Shown: positions 1 through 9,600 of the stretch, in pieces | How the letters are laid out: every line of letters begins with the position of its first letter | Numbering within the stretch: position 1 is the first letter of the stretch | Source of the DNA: Chryseobacterium daecheongense | GTDB taxonomy: Bacteria > Bacteroidota > Bacteroidia > Flavobacteriales > Weeksellaceae | Assembly: GCF_003729955.1 (NCBI RefSeq) | Contig: NZ_RJTX01000004.1 | Span: forward strand, 496,001-560,000 | DNA length: 64,000 bases | Direction of reading: 5' to 3' | Position numbers and translations under genes: made by a program | The notes under the pieces: generated by a model | Told to the model about the DNA's origin: nothing | What the model saw: the letters and a program-made list of their open reading frames with translations, nothing else | Databases searched by the model: none

Positions 1-1
1 T

Positions 2-2299
2 TCAAGTTTAGAAACTTCTTACGCAGCAGCTAGAAAACCGGGAAAAAATATGTTGAGACACATCCAAGTGGAATCAAACATGTCTTTAACAGGTGCTAAT
101 GCTGATTCAAGATACAGTTTAAAACCAAGTGCTGTAAACAAAACATTAGTTGAGGTTTACAACGCAATCGTAGGAGGTGGTACTTCTGATAAGACCGCAT
201 CTGAAATTGCAAAAGAAATATTGGCAAAAGGAAGCAAAGCTGTTGTTTTTGCTGATGGTTCTAAAGGAGCACAGGTTTTAGCACACTTAATTAACCAAAA
301 ATTAGGTTCAGTAGCTTTCACTGGTAAAGCTAACTTACTTAAAGAATTTGATAAAGCAAGATATCAGGAATTTTTAGGATGGATCAATGCAGGTCAGGTT
401 GGAGTATTAATTGCCAACAATGTAGATCCTATCTACTCTCACCATAAAGGAGCTGATTTTGAAAAATCATTATCAAAAGTTCCTTATGTAATTGCAGTTG
501 CTGATAAGAAAAATGCAATGTACAAAGCAGCGAAAGCTGTAATTCCTGTTGCTAACTGGCTAGAATCTTGGGGAGATATTGAACCTCAGACAGGAGCATA
601 TTCATTGATGCAGCCAACGATTCAGAAAATCTACAAATCAAGACAGATCGAAGAATCTCTATTGGTTTGGAAAAATGGTAAAAACAACGCTGCTAATAAT
701 TATTATGATTATTTAAAGGCGAATGCTACTTCTCTGTTAGCAGGCACTTCTTTCAATAAAGCATTGTACAATGGTATCAACGCTTCTGCCAATGCTACAA
801 CATTATCATATGCAGGAGGAAATGCTGCTCAGGCTATTGCTGAATTGAACAACTTCAAAGCTTCTGATCTAGAATTGGTATTATATACTAAGCCTTCTAT
901 GGGAGACGGAACTCAGGCAAATAACCCTTGGTTACAAGAATTACCTGACCCTATCACAAGAATGTCTTGGGATAACTATTTGACAATTTCTCTAAAAGAT
1001 GCAGAAAGATTAGGAATCGAAAATGATCTTAATGCAAGAATGCAGTTAGACGGTTCCATCGTGAATCTTACTGTAGGTGGAGTAAAAATAGAAAACGTTC
1101 CTGTATTCATTCAACCTGGACAAGCTGAAGGATCTGTAGGTCTTGCACTTGGGTATGGTAAGAAAAACTCAGGAGCAACAGCTGATACAGGAGTAAATGC
1201 TTATCCTTTATTTGATGGTTCTAACTTAATTGTATCTAATGTTAAATTAGAAAAGACAGGTGAAGATCATGAATTTGCAGGTATCCAGCTTCAAAATACA
1301 TTAATGGGACGTTATGAGATCGCTAAGGAAGTTCCTCTAGCTGATTTCTTAAACGTAGCATTTGATGACGAACATAAAGGATGGAATAAGCCTTTGGAAT
1401 ATCATACGATCAGCGGAGCTCTTCCGGCAAGAAAGATTGACCTTTGGGATGCTTTCGATGATACGGATGGACCTCACTTCAACTTATCAATCGACTTGAA
1501 CTCTTGTACAGGTTGTGGAGCATGTATTATTGCTTGTCAGGCTGAAAACAACGTTCCTGTTGTTGGTAAAGAAGAGATCAGAATGTCGAGAGATATGTAT
1601 TGGTTAAGAATTGACCGTTACTACTCTACTCAAGAGAAAGTTGAGGTATATGAAGGATTAAAAGAAGGTATGGCTGTTCCTGAACTTTATGGAAACAGAG
1701 TTCCTCTTCTTACCAGCGAGGGAGCATTAGATCACCCTGCAACAAATCCTGATGTGATTTTCCAGCCAGTAATGTGTCAGCACTGTAACCACGCTCCATG
1801 TGAAACAGTATGTCCGGTAGCGGCTACTTCACACAGTAAGCAAGGTCAGAACCACATGGCTTACAACAGATGTATCGGTACAAGATATTGTGCAAACAAC
1901 TGTCCATATAAAGTAAGACGTTTCAACTGGTTTACTTATAACCTGAATGACAAGTTCGATTTCAACATGAACAACGATCTTGGAAGAATGGTACTAAACC
2001 CTGACGTAGTGGTTAGAACAAGAGGGGTTATGGAGAAATGTTCAATGTGTATCCAAATGACTCAGGCTACTATTCTTGAAGCTAAAAAAGAGAATAGAAT
2101 TGTGAAGGACGGAGAGTTCCAGACAGCTTGTGCTAAAGCTTGTTCTACAGGTTCCATCAAGTTTGGAGACATGAATGACAAAGAGTCTGAAGTTAGAGAA
2201 TTATACTCCAGCAACAGAAGATATTATTTACTTGAAGAGATCGGAACAAAACCAAACGTGTTCTATCATACTAAAGTAAGAAACAGAGTAGAAAAATAA
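2..2299 (+). CDS. actB: Alternative complex III subunit ActB, C-terminal part (5' end outside window)
   Basis: This is the iron-sulfur/molybdopterin-oxidoreductase-like subunit of alternative complex III, which passes electrons from quinol to cytochrome c or directly to an oxidase. The frame is open to the window edge, so the Met codons at 50 and 80 are internal and the N-terminal part is missing. The first two thirds of the visible part fit the molybdopterin-like domain, which in this family carries no cofactor. From about 1500 to 2150 there are four cysteine groups of the ferredoxin type: CTGCGAC, CQHCNHAPCETVCP, CIGTRYCANNCP, and CSMC paired with CAKAC. These fit the three 4Fe-4S and one 3Fe-4S clusters known in ActB. 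It is followed 25 bp later by actC. The identity rests on the motifs and on the full actC-F series downstream. Confidence 0.95.
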   Translation, partial: SSLETSYAAARKPGKNMLRHIQVESNMSLTGANADSRYSLKPSAVNKTLVEVYNAIVGGGTSDKTASEIAKEILAKGSKAVVFADGSKGAQVLAHLINQKLGSVAFTGKANLLKEFDKARYQEFLGWINAGQVGVLIANNVDPIYSHHKGADFEKSLSKVPYVIAVADKKNAMYKAAKAVIPVANWLESWGDIEPQTGAYSLMQPTIQKIYKSRQIEESLLVWKNGKNNAANNYYDYLKANATSLLAGTSFNKALYNGINASANATTLSYAGGNAAQAIAELNNFKASDLELVLYTKPSMGDGTQANNPWLQELPDPITRMSWDNYLTISLKDAERLGIENDLNARMQLDGSIVNLTVGGVKIENVPVFIQPGQAEGSVGLALGYGKKNSGATADTGVNAYPLFDGSNLIVSNVKLEKTGEDHEFAGIQLQNTLMGRYEIAKEVPLADFLNVAFDDEHKGWNKPLEYHTISGALPARKIDLWDAFDDTDGPHFNLSIDLNSCTGCGACIIACQAENNVPVVGKEEIRMSRDMYWLRIDRYYSTQEKVEVYEGLKEGMAVPELYGNRVPLLTSEGALDHPATNPDVIFQPVMCQHCNHAPCETVCPVAATSHSKQGQNHMAYNRCIGTRYCANNCPYKVRRFNWFTYNLNDKFDFNMNNDLGRMVLNPDVVVRTRGVMEKCSMCIQMTQATILEAKKENRIVKDGEFQTACAKACSTGSIKFGDMNDKESEVRELYSSNRRYYLLEEIGTKPNVFYHTKVRNRVEK

Positions 2300-2324
2300 A
2301 GTTTAAATAATAAATAGGTAAAAA

Positions 2325-3722
2325 ATGTCAGGACATTACGAAGCTCCGATAAGGGAACCTCTAATTATTGGTCACAAAACTTATCACGATATCACAGAAG
2401 ATATTGCACGACCTATCGAAGAAAGAGCAGGTAAATTATGGTGGATCTCATTATATGCAGCCTTAGTTCTATTCATCTATGGATTCGGGTGTATCGCTTA
2501 TACTATCGGAACAGGTATTGGAGCATGGGGACTTAACAGAACTATTAACTGGGGTTGGGATATTACTAACTTCGTATGGTGGGTAGGTATTGGTCACGCC
2601 GGAACCTTAATCTCAGCGGTATTATTATTATTTAGACAGAGATGGAGAATGTCTGTAAACAGATCAGCAGAGGCGATGACGATCTTTGCGGTTGTACAGG
2701 CGGCTATCTTCCCGGTAATTCACATGGGTAGAGTTTGGGTAGGATATTGGGTATTCCCTTTACCGAACCAATTCGGTTCTCTATGGGGGAACTTCAACTC
2801 TCCACTACTTTGGGACGTATTTGCGATCTCTACGTATTTCTCAGTATCAACAGTATTCTGGTTCATGGGATTGATCCCTGACTTTGCAATGATCAGAGAC
2901 AGAGCTAAAACGCCTTGGACTAGAAAAATTTATACATTCCTAGCATTCGGTTGGGGTGGTAAAGCAAAACACTGGCAAAGATTTGAAGAATTATCTTTGG
3001 TATTGGCAGGTTTAGCAACTCCACTTGTATTCTCAGTACACACTACCGTATCCTTCGACTTCGCCACTTCGGTAATTAAAGGATGGCACTCTACGATCTA
3101 TCCTCCTTACTTCGTTGCCGGAGCAATCTTCTCAGGATTTGCAATGGTACAAACATTATTGTTAGTAGCGAGAAAGGTTTGTCACTTGGAAGACTATATT
3201 ACTATGTATCATATCGAAATTATGAACATTGTAATCATTGTAACAGGTGGTATGGTTACTGTAGCTTATGCAACTGAATATTTCATCGGATGGTATTCCG
3301 GGTCAAGATTTGAAGACTTTACTTATCTATCTCCGGGTGCTGCTGTAGGACCTTACTGGTGGGCTTTCTGGTCATTGATCATCTGTAACCTTGTTATTCC
3401 GGCTTCTTTCTGGTTCAAGAGACTAAGAACGAATATTATCTGGACATTCATCGTTGCGTTAATCATCAACATCGGTATGTGGTTTGAGCGTTTTGATATC
3501 ATCGTTATCAACCTTTCAAGAGACTACTTACCAGGATCATGGACGATGTTTAAGCCAACAATCATTGATGTGGGAGTATATTTAGGAACAATCGGATTCT
3601 TTTCTACATTATTCCTATTGTACGCAAGAACATTCCCTGTAATTGCACAGGCTGAATTAAAATCGATTTTGAAAATCTCAGGTGAAACTTATAAAGCAAA
3701 AGAAGGAGATGAGCACCACTAA
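2325..3722 (+). CDS. actC: Alternative complex III subunit ActC (NrfD-like quinol-binding membrane protein)
   Basis: An integral membrane protein of 465 residues of the NrfD/PsrC family, with about ten hydrophobic segments. It begins MSGHYEAPIREPLIIG and has the ActC-type HAGTLISAVLLL stretch in an early helix. In alternative complex III it binds quinol next to the ActB iron-sulfur chain. The charged C-terminus lies in frame over the start of actD, so the two genes share 14 bp (3709-3722), which suggests coupled translation. It sits in the conserved order actB-C-D-E-F, and the assignment is firm from family resemblance and position. Confidence 0.96.
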   Translation: MSGHYEAPIREPLIIGHKTYHDITEDIARPIEERAGKLWWISLYAALVLFIYGFGCIAYTIGTGIGAWGLNRTINWGWDITNFVWWVGIGHAGTLISAVLLLFRQRWRMSVNRSAEAMTIFAVVQAAIFPVIHMGRVWVGYWVFPLPNQFGSLWGNFNSPLLWDVFAISTYFSVSTVFWFMGLIPDFAMIRDRAKTPWTRKIYTFLAFGWGGKAKHWQRFEELSLVLAGLATPLVFSVHTTVSFDFATSVIKGWHSTIYPPYFVAGAIFSGFAMVQTLLLVARKVCHLEDYITMYHIEIMNIVIIVTGGMVTVAYATEYFIGWYSGSRFEDFTYLSPGAAVGPYWWAFWSLIICNLVIPASFWFKRLRTNIIWTFIVALIINIGMWFERFDIIVINLSRDYLPGSWTMFKPTIIDVGVYLGTIGFFSTLFLLYARTFPVIAQAELKSILKISGETYKAKEGDEHH

Positions 3723-4230
3723 AATTGTATACGGACTTTATGCTGATGACGACGATTTAATGAACGGCGTTAAAGCATTCAACGATAAAGGAATCAAAAT
3801 TAACGAAGTTTATACTCCGTTTCCGGTTCACGGACTAGATAAAGCTTTAGGGTTAAAGAAAACAAGAATTTCTGATGCCGCTTTCATCTATGCTTGTTAT
3901 GGGGTTACGATTGGTGCAACATTAACATGGTATGTAATGAACCACGACTGGCCTCAAAATATTGGGGGTAAACCAGCATTCGACTGGGGACACAATATGC
4001 CTGCATTCGTAGTTCCAATGTTCGAATTAATGGTATTCTGTGCTGCTCACATGATGTCATTGACTTTCTTAGTAAGAAATAAAATGTATCCTGGAGCTCC
4101 GGCACAAAACCCGGATCCTAGAACTACTGATGATAAATTCATGATGGAATTCGTAACTGAAGATGTAGAATCTGTAAAACAGTTACTCATTGAAACTGGA
4201 GTTGAAGAAATAACTGTTAAAGATGCTTAA
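3709..4230 (+). CDS. actD: Alternative complex III subunit ActD (DUF3341)
   Basis: A DUF3341 protein that forms the small membrane-anchored ActD subunit. I chose the ATG at 3709, giving MSTTKIVYGLYADDDDLMNG, because this is the typical family start; an in-frame ATG at 3682 would add nine lysine-rich residues that lie inside actC. The protein has a soluble N-terminal part, two hydrophobic helices (around residues 55-80 and 95-120) separated by a loop, and an acidic C-terminus. It overlaps actC by 14 bp and actE by 8 bp, so translation of the three is probably coupled. Confidence 0.93.
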   Translation: MSTTKIVYGLYADDDDLMNGVKAFNDKGIKINEVYTPFPVHGLDKALGLKKTRISDAAFIYACYGVTIGATLTWYVMNHDWPQNIGGKPAFDWGHNMPAFVVPMFELMVFCAAHMMSLTFLVRNKMYPGAPAQNPDPRTTDDKFMMEFVTEDVESVKQLLIETGVEEITVKDA

Positions 4231-4924
4231 AATGAAAAAGAATGTATTAAAAATTACAGCAGTTTTAGGTTTAACAACAGTTTTACTTAACTCTTGCGGA
4301 CCAAAAGAAAATGTACCATTGGTATATTTCCCGGATATGTACTTTCCGGTAGCTTATGATCCATTGATGAAAGCTCAGGATGCTTATTCAGATCATGAAA
4401 ATGAAATTCCTGCCTTTGTAAAAAATAATGGTGCAACAGGTCTTTCTCCAGTAGAAGGATCAGTAGCTCAAAATAAAGATGGTGTTTTTGAAGAAAGTTT
4501 ACTTCCTAAAAACCCAGATCAGTATAATGCAGGCTATGATGCATCGAAAACATTAACTACTTCTCCTTTAAATCCTGCAAATGCAGCTAAAGATCTTGAA
4601 AGAGGGAAAATGTTGTTCGAGCGTACTTGTGCCGCATGTCATGGTGTAGGAGGAGATGGACAGGGACCAATTGTACAAAGCGGTGCTTTCTCAGGTGTAC
4701 CAAACTATGCTGATAGAGAAATTACTGTAGGATCTGTTCATTATGTAATAACAAACGGTAGAAATGCAATGGGATCTTATGCAGGGCAATTGACCCCTGG
4801 AGACAGATGGAGAGTAGCAATGTATGTGATGAATGCTTTCAAAAAAGGAGCAGCAGCACCGGCAGCAGCTACAGCGACAACAGCAGAAGCTAAACCTGAA
4901 ACTACTACCGAAACTAAAAAATAA
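4223..4924 (+). CDS. actE: Alternative complex III subunit ActE (monohaem cytochrome c lipoprotein)
   Basis: A cytochrome c subunit exported as a lipoprotein. The signal peptide ends at LLNSC, a plausible lipobox with the cysteine as lipid anchor. A single CAACH haem-binding motif lies at about 4630-4644, and a downstream Met in NAMGSYAG is a candidate sixth ligand, as in class I cytochromes. The last 30 residues are Ala/Thr-rich and probably disordered. The start could instead be the second Met at 4232 (MKKNVLK), which looks more like a usual signal peptide; the first overlaps the end of actD by 8 bp. It follows actD directly and precedes actF by 8 bp. Confidence 0.94.
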   Translation: MLKMKKNVLKITAVLGLTTVLLNSCGPKENVPLVYFPDMYFPVAYDPLMKAQDAYSDHENEIPAFVKNNGATGLSPVEGSVAQNKDGVFEESLLPKNPDQYNAGYDASKTLTTSPLNPANAAKDLERGKMLFERTCAACHGVGGDGQGPIVQSGAFSGVPNYADREITVGSVHYVITNGRNAMGSYAGQLTPGDRWRVAMYVMNAFKKGAAAPAAATATTAEAKPETTTETKK

Positions 4925-4932
4925 GAAAAGAA

Positions 4933-6264
4933 ATGTATAGTTTTTCACCAAAATTAAAATCAACCTCTATAATACTCCTTGCTGTAGGTTTAATTTTATT
5001 TGCTATTGGTTTCTTTATGAACAAAGGAATCACTACAGAACAAATTGAACACATGATGGAGGCTGTTCATTCTTCAGGACACAATGCACCTACTCACTCC
5101 AGTGAAATGGTAGGTCCTCAGGATCACACAGCTCATTTGGAACATGCAACTTTACAGGTTCATAACCAGCCTTTGGCATCGCTGCATTTTGTAGCTGTCT
5201 TTTTCTTTGGAGTGAGCTGTGCTGTATTATTCTTTTATTGTATTCAGCACGCTGCCCACGCAGGTTGGCCAATCATCATTACAAGAGTAATGGAAGCTAT
5301 CGCTTCTTATATTCCTTATGGTGGTGCTATTTTGATCATCTTAATGATCTTAAACATTACTCATAATGGGCACCTATTCCACTGGATGGACCCTGAATTG
5401 ACAGATCCAAACTCTCCACATTTTGACACCATCTTATTCGAAAAGAAAAAGTTCTTAAATATTCCGTTCTACGCATTCAGAACTATTCTTTATGTAGTGG
5501 GAGCATCGTTCTTTGCATGGAAATTAAAAGCTATGACTAAGAAAGTAGACGAGACAAAATCAAGAGTAGACTATCAAATGCTTTACAGATGGGCTGTTGG
5601 ATACATCGTATTCTTCGGATTCTGTTCTGCTGCTTGGGCTTGGGACTGGTTGATGTCTATTGACCCTCACTGGTATTCTACCATGTATATTTGGTATTCA
5701 ATGGTAAGCTGCCTGTCAAGTGGAATCGCTGTAATTATTCTTTTAAGTGTTTACTTGAAGAAAAACGGATTCTTACCTCAGTTCAATGATAACCACTTAC
5801 ACGATTTAGGAGTATTCCTTTTCGCAACAAGTATGCTTTGGACGTATACATGGTTTGCTCAATTCATGTTATACTGGTATGCAAACGTTCCGGAAGAGGT
5901 TAATTACTTCTTTGGAAGATTCCAGCACTACTCTCCTACATATTTACCAATGTTGATCATCAACTTCTTATTACCACTATTGGTATTGGTAAGTAGCAGC
6001 ATCAAGAGAAACTACAAAGTAGTAACAACTATGGCTGTAGTAGTTCTTTTAGGACATATCTTAGATTACTTCAATATGGTAATGCCTGGAACAGTAGGCC
6101 CATACTGGAAAAATCCTGAAGTATTCATCTTGATCTTAGGAGCTATCCTATTCGTAGCGGGACTATTCATGTTCACTGTATTATCTGCACTATCTAAGTT
6201 GAAGTTAATCCCAACTGGAAACCCTTACTTACACGAATCTGAAATTTATGAGTATCCTTTCTAA
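4933..6264 (+). CDS. actF: Alternative complex III subunit ActF (quinol:cytochrome c oxidoreductase membrane subunit)
   Basis: A 443-residue polytopic membrane protein related to ActC/NrfD but shorter and more divergent. An N-terminal helix is followed by a His-rich loop (residues about 35-75, with HMMEAVHSSGH and DHTAHLEH), then about nine further hydrophobic segments. The stretch AWAWDWLMSIDPHWYSTMYIWY at about 5630-5700 is typical of the ActF family. It closes the operon and is followed by a strong hairpin at 6289-6318. Cytochrome oxidase genes often lie further downstream in related genomes but are absent here. Confidence 0.94.
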   Translation: MYSFSPKLKSTSIILLAVGLILFAIGFFMNKGITTEQIEHMMEAVHSSGHNAPTHSSEMVGPQDHTAHLEHATLQVHNQPLASLHFVAVFFFGVSCAVLFFYCIQHAAHAGWPIIITRVMEAIASYIPYGGAILIILMILNITHNGHLFHWMDPELTDPNSPHFDTILFEKKKFLNIPFYAFRTILYVVGASFFAWKLKAMTKKVDETKSRVDYQMLYRWAVGYIVFFGFCSAAWAWDWLMSIDPHWYSTMYIWYSMVSCLSSGIAVIILLSVYLKKNGFLPQFNDNHLHDLGVFLFATSMLWTYTWFAQFMLYWYANVPEEVNYFFGRFQHYSPTYLPMLIINFLLPLLVLVSSSIKRNYKVVTTMAVVVLLGHILDYFNMVMPGTVGPYWKNPEVFILILGAILFVAGLFMFTVLSALSKLKLIPTGNPYLHESEIYEYPF

Positions 6265-6288
6265 GGACTTGTAACAAAATAAAACAAT

Positions 6289-6322
6289 AAAAGACTGATT
6301 TTTAAGAAATCAGTCTTTTTTT
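6289..6322 (+). terminator. Rho-independent terminator after actF
   Basis: A 12-bp perfect stem built from aaagactgattt and aaatcagtcttt with a short loop, followed by a run of T. It lies 25 bp after the actF stop and should end the alternative complex III transcript. Confidence 0.88.
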
Positions 6323-6422
6323 ATGGATATTCTTTGAGTAAAAACTGTTTTCAGGCAACCTTTTTAAAATTTAGGTGTCTTATCATTAGACTTCGGATTG
6401 ATAACTATTAAAACTTACTCTT

Positions 6423-7454
6423 ATGAAAAGAAATTATCTGTTATACATTGTGCTCTTATTCATTGCAAACTTTATTAATGCACAAACCATTACTTTCATT
6501 TCTGAAAACACCAACAAACCCTTACCCAAAGTTTCAGTCTTCGGAAAAGACGGAAGCATTTTAGCGTATTCCGATATCGATGGTAAAATTGATAGGCAAG
6601 CTTTAGCACCTTCACAGGAAAAGTTTCAGCTGGTTTATGACAACTATCCCATTGCAACCCTTTCCTATTCTGATTTTGATAAAGAAATCATTAAAATAGA
6701 TGACAAAGTAAAAGAGATCGAAGCGGTTGTTATTAAAAATAATAAACCCGCAAAATATGTTTTTGTGAAAGGAAACTTCAATACCTATGTGACGCTCAAT
6801 AATAAACTGAATTGTTATGCGGATGGAGTTGTTACCTACATTTTTGATAATAAATCTAAAAAACTAAAAAGCACACACATTGAACAATACAGAATTTTCA
6901 GATTAGAAAACGTAAATATGGATAGAAAGCAGCTTTCATCCTGGGATTATGGCACTTTCTTAGAAGTTCCGAAAATTAAAAATGTAGGCAATGTAGAAGA
7001 ATATAAAACCAAGAATACAAGATTTAAAGAACTAAAAGGTAATCGTAAAGATGAAGTTGAAATTACCGGAGAAGCATTACAAAAAAAGGAATTTGCTTTA
7101 TTCGGTTATCGATTCTTTGATTTCAGAAGCATTCTAAATATTGCCTATGAAAAAGATTCCAAAAAAACACTGAAAGACCTTCTGGAGTATAATGAAATTG
7201 AATTTTTAAAATTAAAACATAAAAGTGAACCCGAATATAATGCAGTAGTTGTTTATAGTAACTTCTATCCTACAGAATTAGATTTCGGGAACAACAATGA
7301 TATAGAAAAAATAAAATTCAGCGCCAACAACAGTAACTATCAGAATAATTTCTGGGAAGATTCTTCATTTCCAAATATGCAGACTGTTTTCAGTTCATAT
7401 TTCAAAGATGATCTAAAAGAGAAACAAAATTCCAGAACAGCAGCAGTTAAATAA
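6423..7454 (+). CDS. Secreted protein of unknown function
   Basis: I do not recognise a named family. The 343-residue product has a clear N-terminal signal peptide (MKRNYLLYIVLLFIANFINAQ) with cleavage likely after NAQ. Residues about 22-75 read like a carboxypeptidase-regulatory-like or TonB-plug-associated beta fold (ENTNKPLPKVSVFGKDGSILAYSDIDGKI), common at the N-terminus of Bacteroidota envelope proteins. The rest is mixed alpha/beta and Lys/Asn-rich, with no membrane segment or catalytic motif I can name. It precedes a GLPGLI protein by 26 bp, so the two are probably co-transcribed. Export to the periplasm or outer membrane is the only inference I make. Confidence 0.75.
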   Translation: MKRNYLLYIVLLFIANFINAQTITFISENTNKPLPKVSVFGKDGSILAYSDIDGKIDRQALAPSQEKFQLVYDNYPIATLSYSDFDKEIIKIDDKVKEIEAVVIKNNKPAKYVFVKGNFNTYVTLNNKLNCYADGVVTYIFDNKSKKLKSTHIEQYRIFRLENVNMDRKQLSSWDYGTFLEVPKIKNVGNVEEYKTKNTRFKELKGNRKDEVEITGEALQKKEFALFGYRFFDFRSILNIAYEKDSKKTLKDLLEYNEIEFLKLKHKSEPEYNAVVVYSNFYPTELDFGNNNDIEKIKFSANNSNYQNNFWEDSSFPNMQTVFSSYFKDDLKEKQNSRTAAVK

Positions 7455-7480
7455 TAATTATAGATTCAAAATATATAGTT

Positions 7481-8365
7481 ATGAAAAAAAATCTTCAAAT
7501 AGTATTCATTTTCTTTTTTGCCGTAATCAATGCACAAAATACGGCGAACCGGTTTTTCTATGAATTAACCTATAAACCCAATAAAGATTCTGTAAAACTG
7601 GAAAAAGAAATGATGACTTTAGACATTGATCAGAACAAATCTGTCTACCAGTCTTACGAGTTTATTGCATTGGATTCATTGGGCAACGTCATGATAACAG
7701 AATCAATGAAAAACGGTAATATGCCAGATACAAAGACCCTGGAAAGAAAAAAGCAAACGAAATTTGTTCATAGGATCTTTAAAAATTATCCCATCCAGGA
7801 AATCACTTATAAAGATCAAATCTTAATGGATTATTATTCTTATCGGGAGAATCCTAATCTTATCTGGAAAATTTCAGATGAGAAACAAAAAATAGGAATC
7901 TATAATACTCAAAAAGCAACAACTGATTTTGGAGGAAGAAAATGGACGGCATGGTTCACTACAGAAGTTCCTTTCCAGGATGGGCCTTACAAATTTTATG
8001 GACTTCCGGGATTGATTGTAAAAATTGAAGACAATGAGAAAAACTACTCTTGGGAGCTTAAAGGCAATAGGAAAATAGATCATATAAAAGACACTCTATA
8101 TATGGAAGGTTTCATTAAGCAGTCAGGACTATCAAGCTCAAAAGAAATTACAAAAGAAAAATTCCTTGAGAAATACGAACAATATAAGAAAGATCCTTTG
8201 GCAAGTATGAAGCAGCTGTTTTCTCAACTTCCGGCAGGTGTTGAACTGCCCGACAATTCTTCCATAACAGAGAAGATGCGCGAGGCGGAGAAAAAAATGA
8301 AAGAAGAGCTGGCAAAAAACAACAATAGTATAGAGATACAGGAAAAAATAAATAAAAGAAAATAA
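7481..8365 (+). CDS. GLPGLI family secreted protein
   Basis: A 294-residue member of the GLPGLI family, secreted Bacteroidota proteins of unknown function. The signature FYGLPGLIVKIED lies at about 7996-8034, just after the conserved WTAWFTTEVPFQDGPYKF stretch. A signal peptide ends at INAQ. The C-terminal tail is charged and ends with SIEIQEKINKRK; a similar ending (NPIELQ) occurs in the paralogue at 16576-17439. It lies downstream of another secreted protein gene with a 26-bp gap. The relation to the TonB/peptidase regulation sometimes suggested for neighbours of this family cannot be judged here. Confidence 0.9.
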   Translation: MKKNLQIVFIFFFAVINAQNTANRFFYELTYKPNKDSVKLEKEMMTLDIDQNKSVYQSYEFIALDSLGNVMITESMKNGNMPDTKTLERKKQTKFVHRIFKNYPIQEITYKDQILMDYYSYRENPNLIWKISDEKQKIGIYNTQKATTDFGGRKWTAWFTTEVPFQDGPYKFYGLPGLIVKIEDNEKNYSWELKGNRKIDHIKDTLYMEGFIKQSGLSSSKEITKEKFLEKYEQYKKDPLASMKQLFSQLPAGVELPDNSSITEKMREAEKKMKEELAKNNNSIEIQEKINKRK

Positions 8366-8391
8366 AAATACCTACTAGTAAAGGATTTTAT

Positions 8392-8399
8392 TAAATTTG
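8392..8399 (+). promoter_or_regulatory. Candidate -7 element before the lipoprotein-apt pair
   Basis: TAAATTTG matches the Bacteroidota -7 consensus TAnnTTTG and lies 16 bp before the ATG at 8416. No clear -33 TTTG is seen at the usual spacing, so this is weaker than the promoters at 10278 and 25381. Confidence 0.45.
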
Positions 8400-8415
8400 T
8401 AGCAAACCGAATAAA

Positions 8416-9600
8416 ATGAAAAAGTTTTCTTTTCTACTTATTTTAAGTTTGCTGCTTTTTACAGCATGTAAAAAAGATCATGTGGACGCCACCAATACCA
8501 AGACCTTACAGTCCAGTATTAATGATATGGCATCCAGCCTTCCTACTATTAAACAGATCAAGTTTAATGAAGCATTGTACATTCTGAAAACCTTCGGAGT
8601 AGAAGCAGACGGAGACATTAATGAACTGAAGGCTCTCGGCCAACTGATCAATGGGAAAAAAGTTCCTGAAATCATGGCAATGGCAGATCAGGTAGCTCAA
8701 AAAAATGGAATTGAATGGGCAAGTACGGCCCCTCCTTCATTAGGAGAGATGAATATTTTTGGGGATGAAAAAGCCAAAGAAAGTGATCCTAATGACATAA
8801 AAGCAAACTCTTTAAGCATCATAACAAGACCTACCGGAGACAACGGAGAAGGTGCAACAGCGATCCAGATCATCCCAAGATTGGTAGACAATGCAGGAAC
8901 TCCTGTTGCATTTACGGGTGCCGGACTGGAAACTACTTTGGAAGTTTTCAGTAATGGGGTGAAACTTTCAACAGCTAAAAACTTAATGCAGGATAATAAT
9001 TTCAAAGGATTCAATCTAAAATTCTCATCGATTCCTGCTTCAAAGGTGGTTGACAATAAAATCGACATTACTGTAACAGTAAAAACAACAGCTAAAACAT
9101 TCAAAATGTCAAAAATAGGATTAGATGTGAATTCTTCTGCATTGAATGTTCCTGCGCCGCCAAAAGTAGATTCTACAGTTGTAAATCAGAATCCGGCAGT
9201 TATTGATCCTAATAACCCGAATGCCAATCCAGCCAACCCTACAGACCCGAATGCTACTCCGGCTACTCCAAAACAACCATCCGCAGACCCGAAAGCTACA
9301 GTAAACAAGTTTTTAAATAATGTGAGTTCTCAAAACCTGAAGGCAGCATTTGATGCTTCAAGCAACCCAAGCTGGGGAAGCTATGAGTCTTTCTCCAATC
9401 CTACCTCGGGATTTGGGTCTATCAAAAATGTAAGTGTAAAAAATATCACCACTAATGCATCCAATCCTAATAATGCAAGTGTGAATGCTACTTACGATGT
9501 AACAGACAAAAATGGAAGAGTAACTTCACTGAAAGCCACTTTCGGGCTTAAAAATGTAAATGGAGACTGGAAAATTTCCAGCTATAAAATCAATCCGTAA
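8416..9600 (+). CDS. Lipoprotein with Asn/Pro-rich linker and NTF2-like C-terminal domain
   Basis: A predicted lipoprotein of 394 residues; the signal peptide ends in LLLFTACKKDH, with Cys18 as the lipid anchor. A helical N-terminal domain (residues about 25-110) and a beta-rich middle domain (about 120-250) are joined by a low-complexity linker rich in Pro, Asn, Asp and Thr (about 255-300) to a compact C-terminal domain ending GDWKISSYKINP, which resembles the NTF2-like DUF4878 type. I do not recognise the full-length family. Its TAA stop is directly followed by the apt ATG with no gap, so apt probably depends on translation through this gene. Confidence 0.8.
   Translation: MKKFSFLLILSLLLFTACKKDHVDATNTKTLQSSINDMASSLPTIKQIKFNEALYILKTFGVEADGDINELKALGQLINGKKVPEIMAMADQVAQKNGIEWASTAPPSLGEMNIFGDEKAKESDPNDIKANSLSIITRPTGDNGEGATAIQIIPRLVDNAGTPVAFTGAGLETTLEVFSNGVKLSTAKNLMQDNNFKGFNLKFSSIPASKVVDNKIDITVTVKTTAKTFKMSKIGLDVNSSALNVPAPPKVDSTVVNQNPAVIDPNNPNANPANPTDPNATPATPKQPSADPKATVNKFLNNVSSQNLKAAFDASSNPSWGSYESFSNPTSGFGSIKNVSVKNITTNASNPNNASVNATYDVTDKNGRVTSLKATFGLKNVNGDWKISSYKINP

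Noticed and set aside
8697..9104. Minus-strand frame of 135 codons inside the lipoprotein gene before apt
   Set aside because: Lies wholly inside a gene with a good lipoprotein signal and directly coupled to apt; no independent support.
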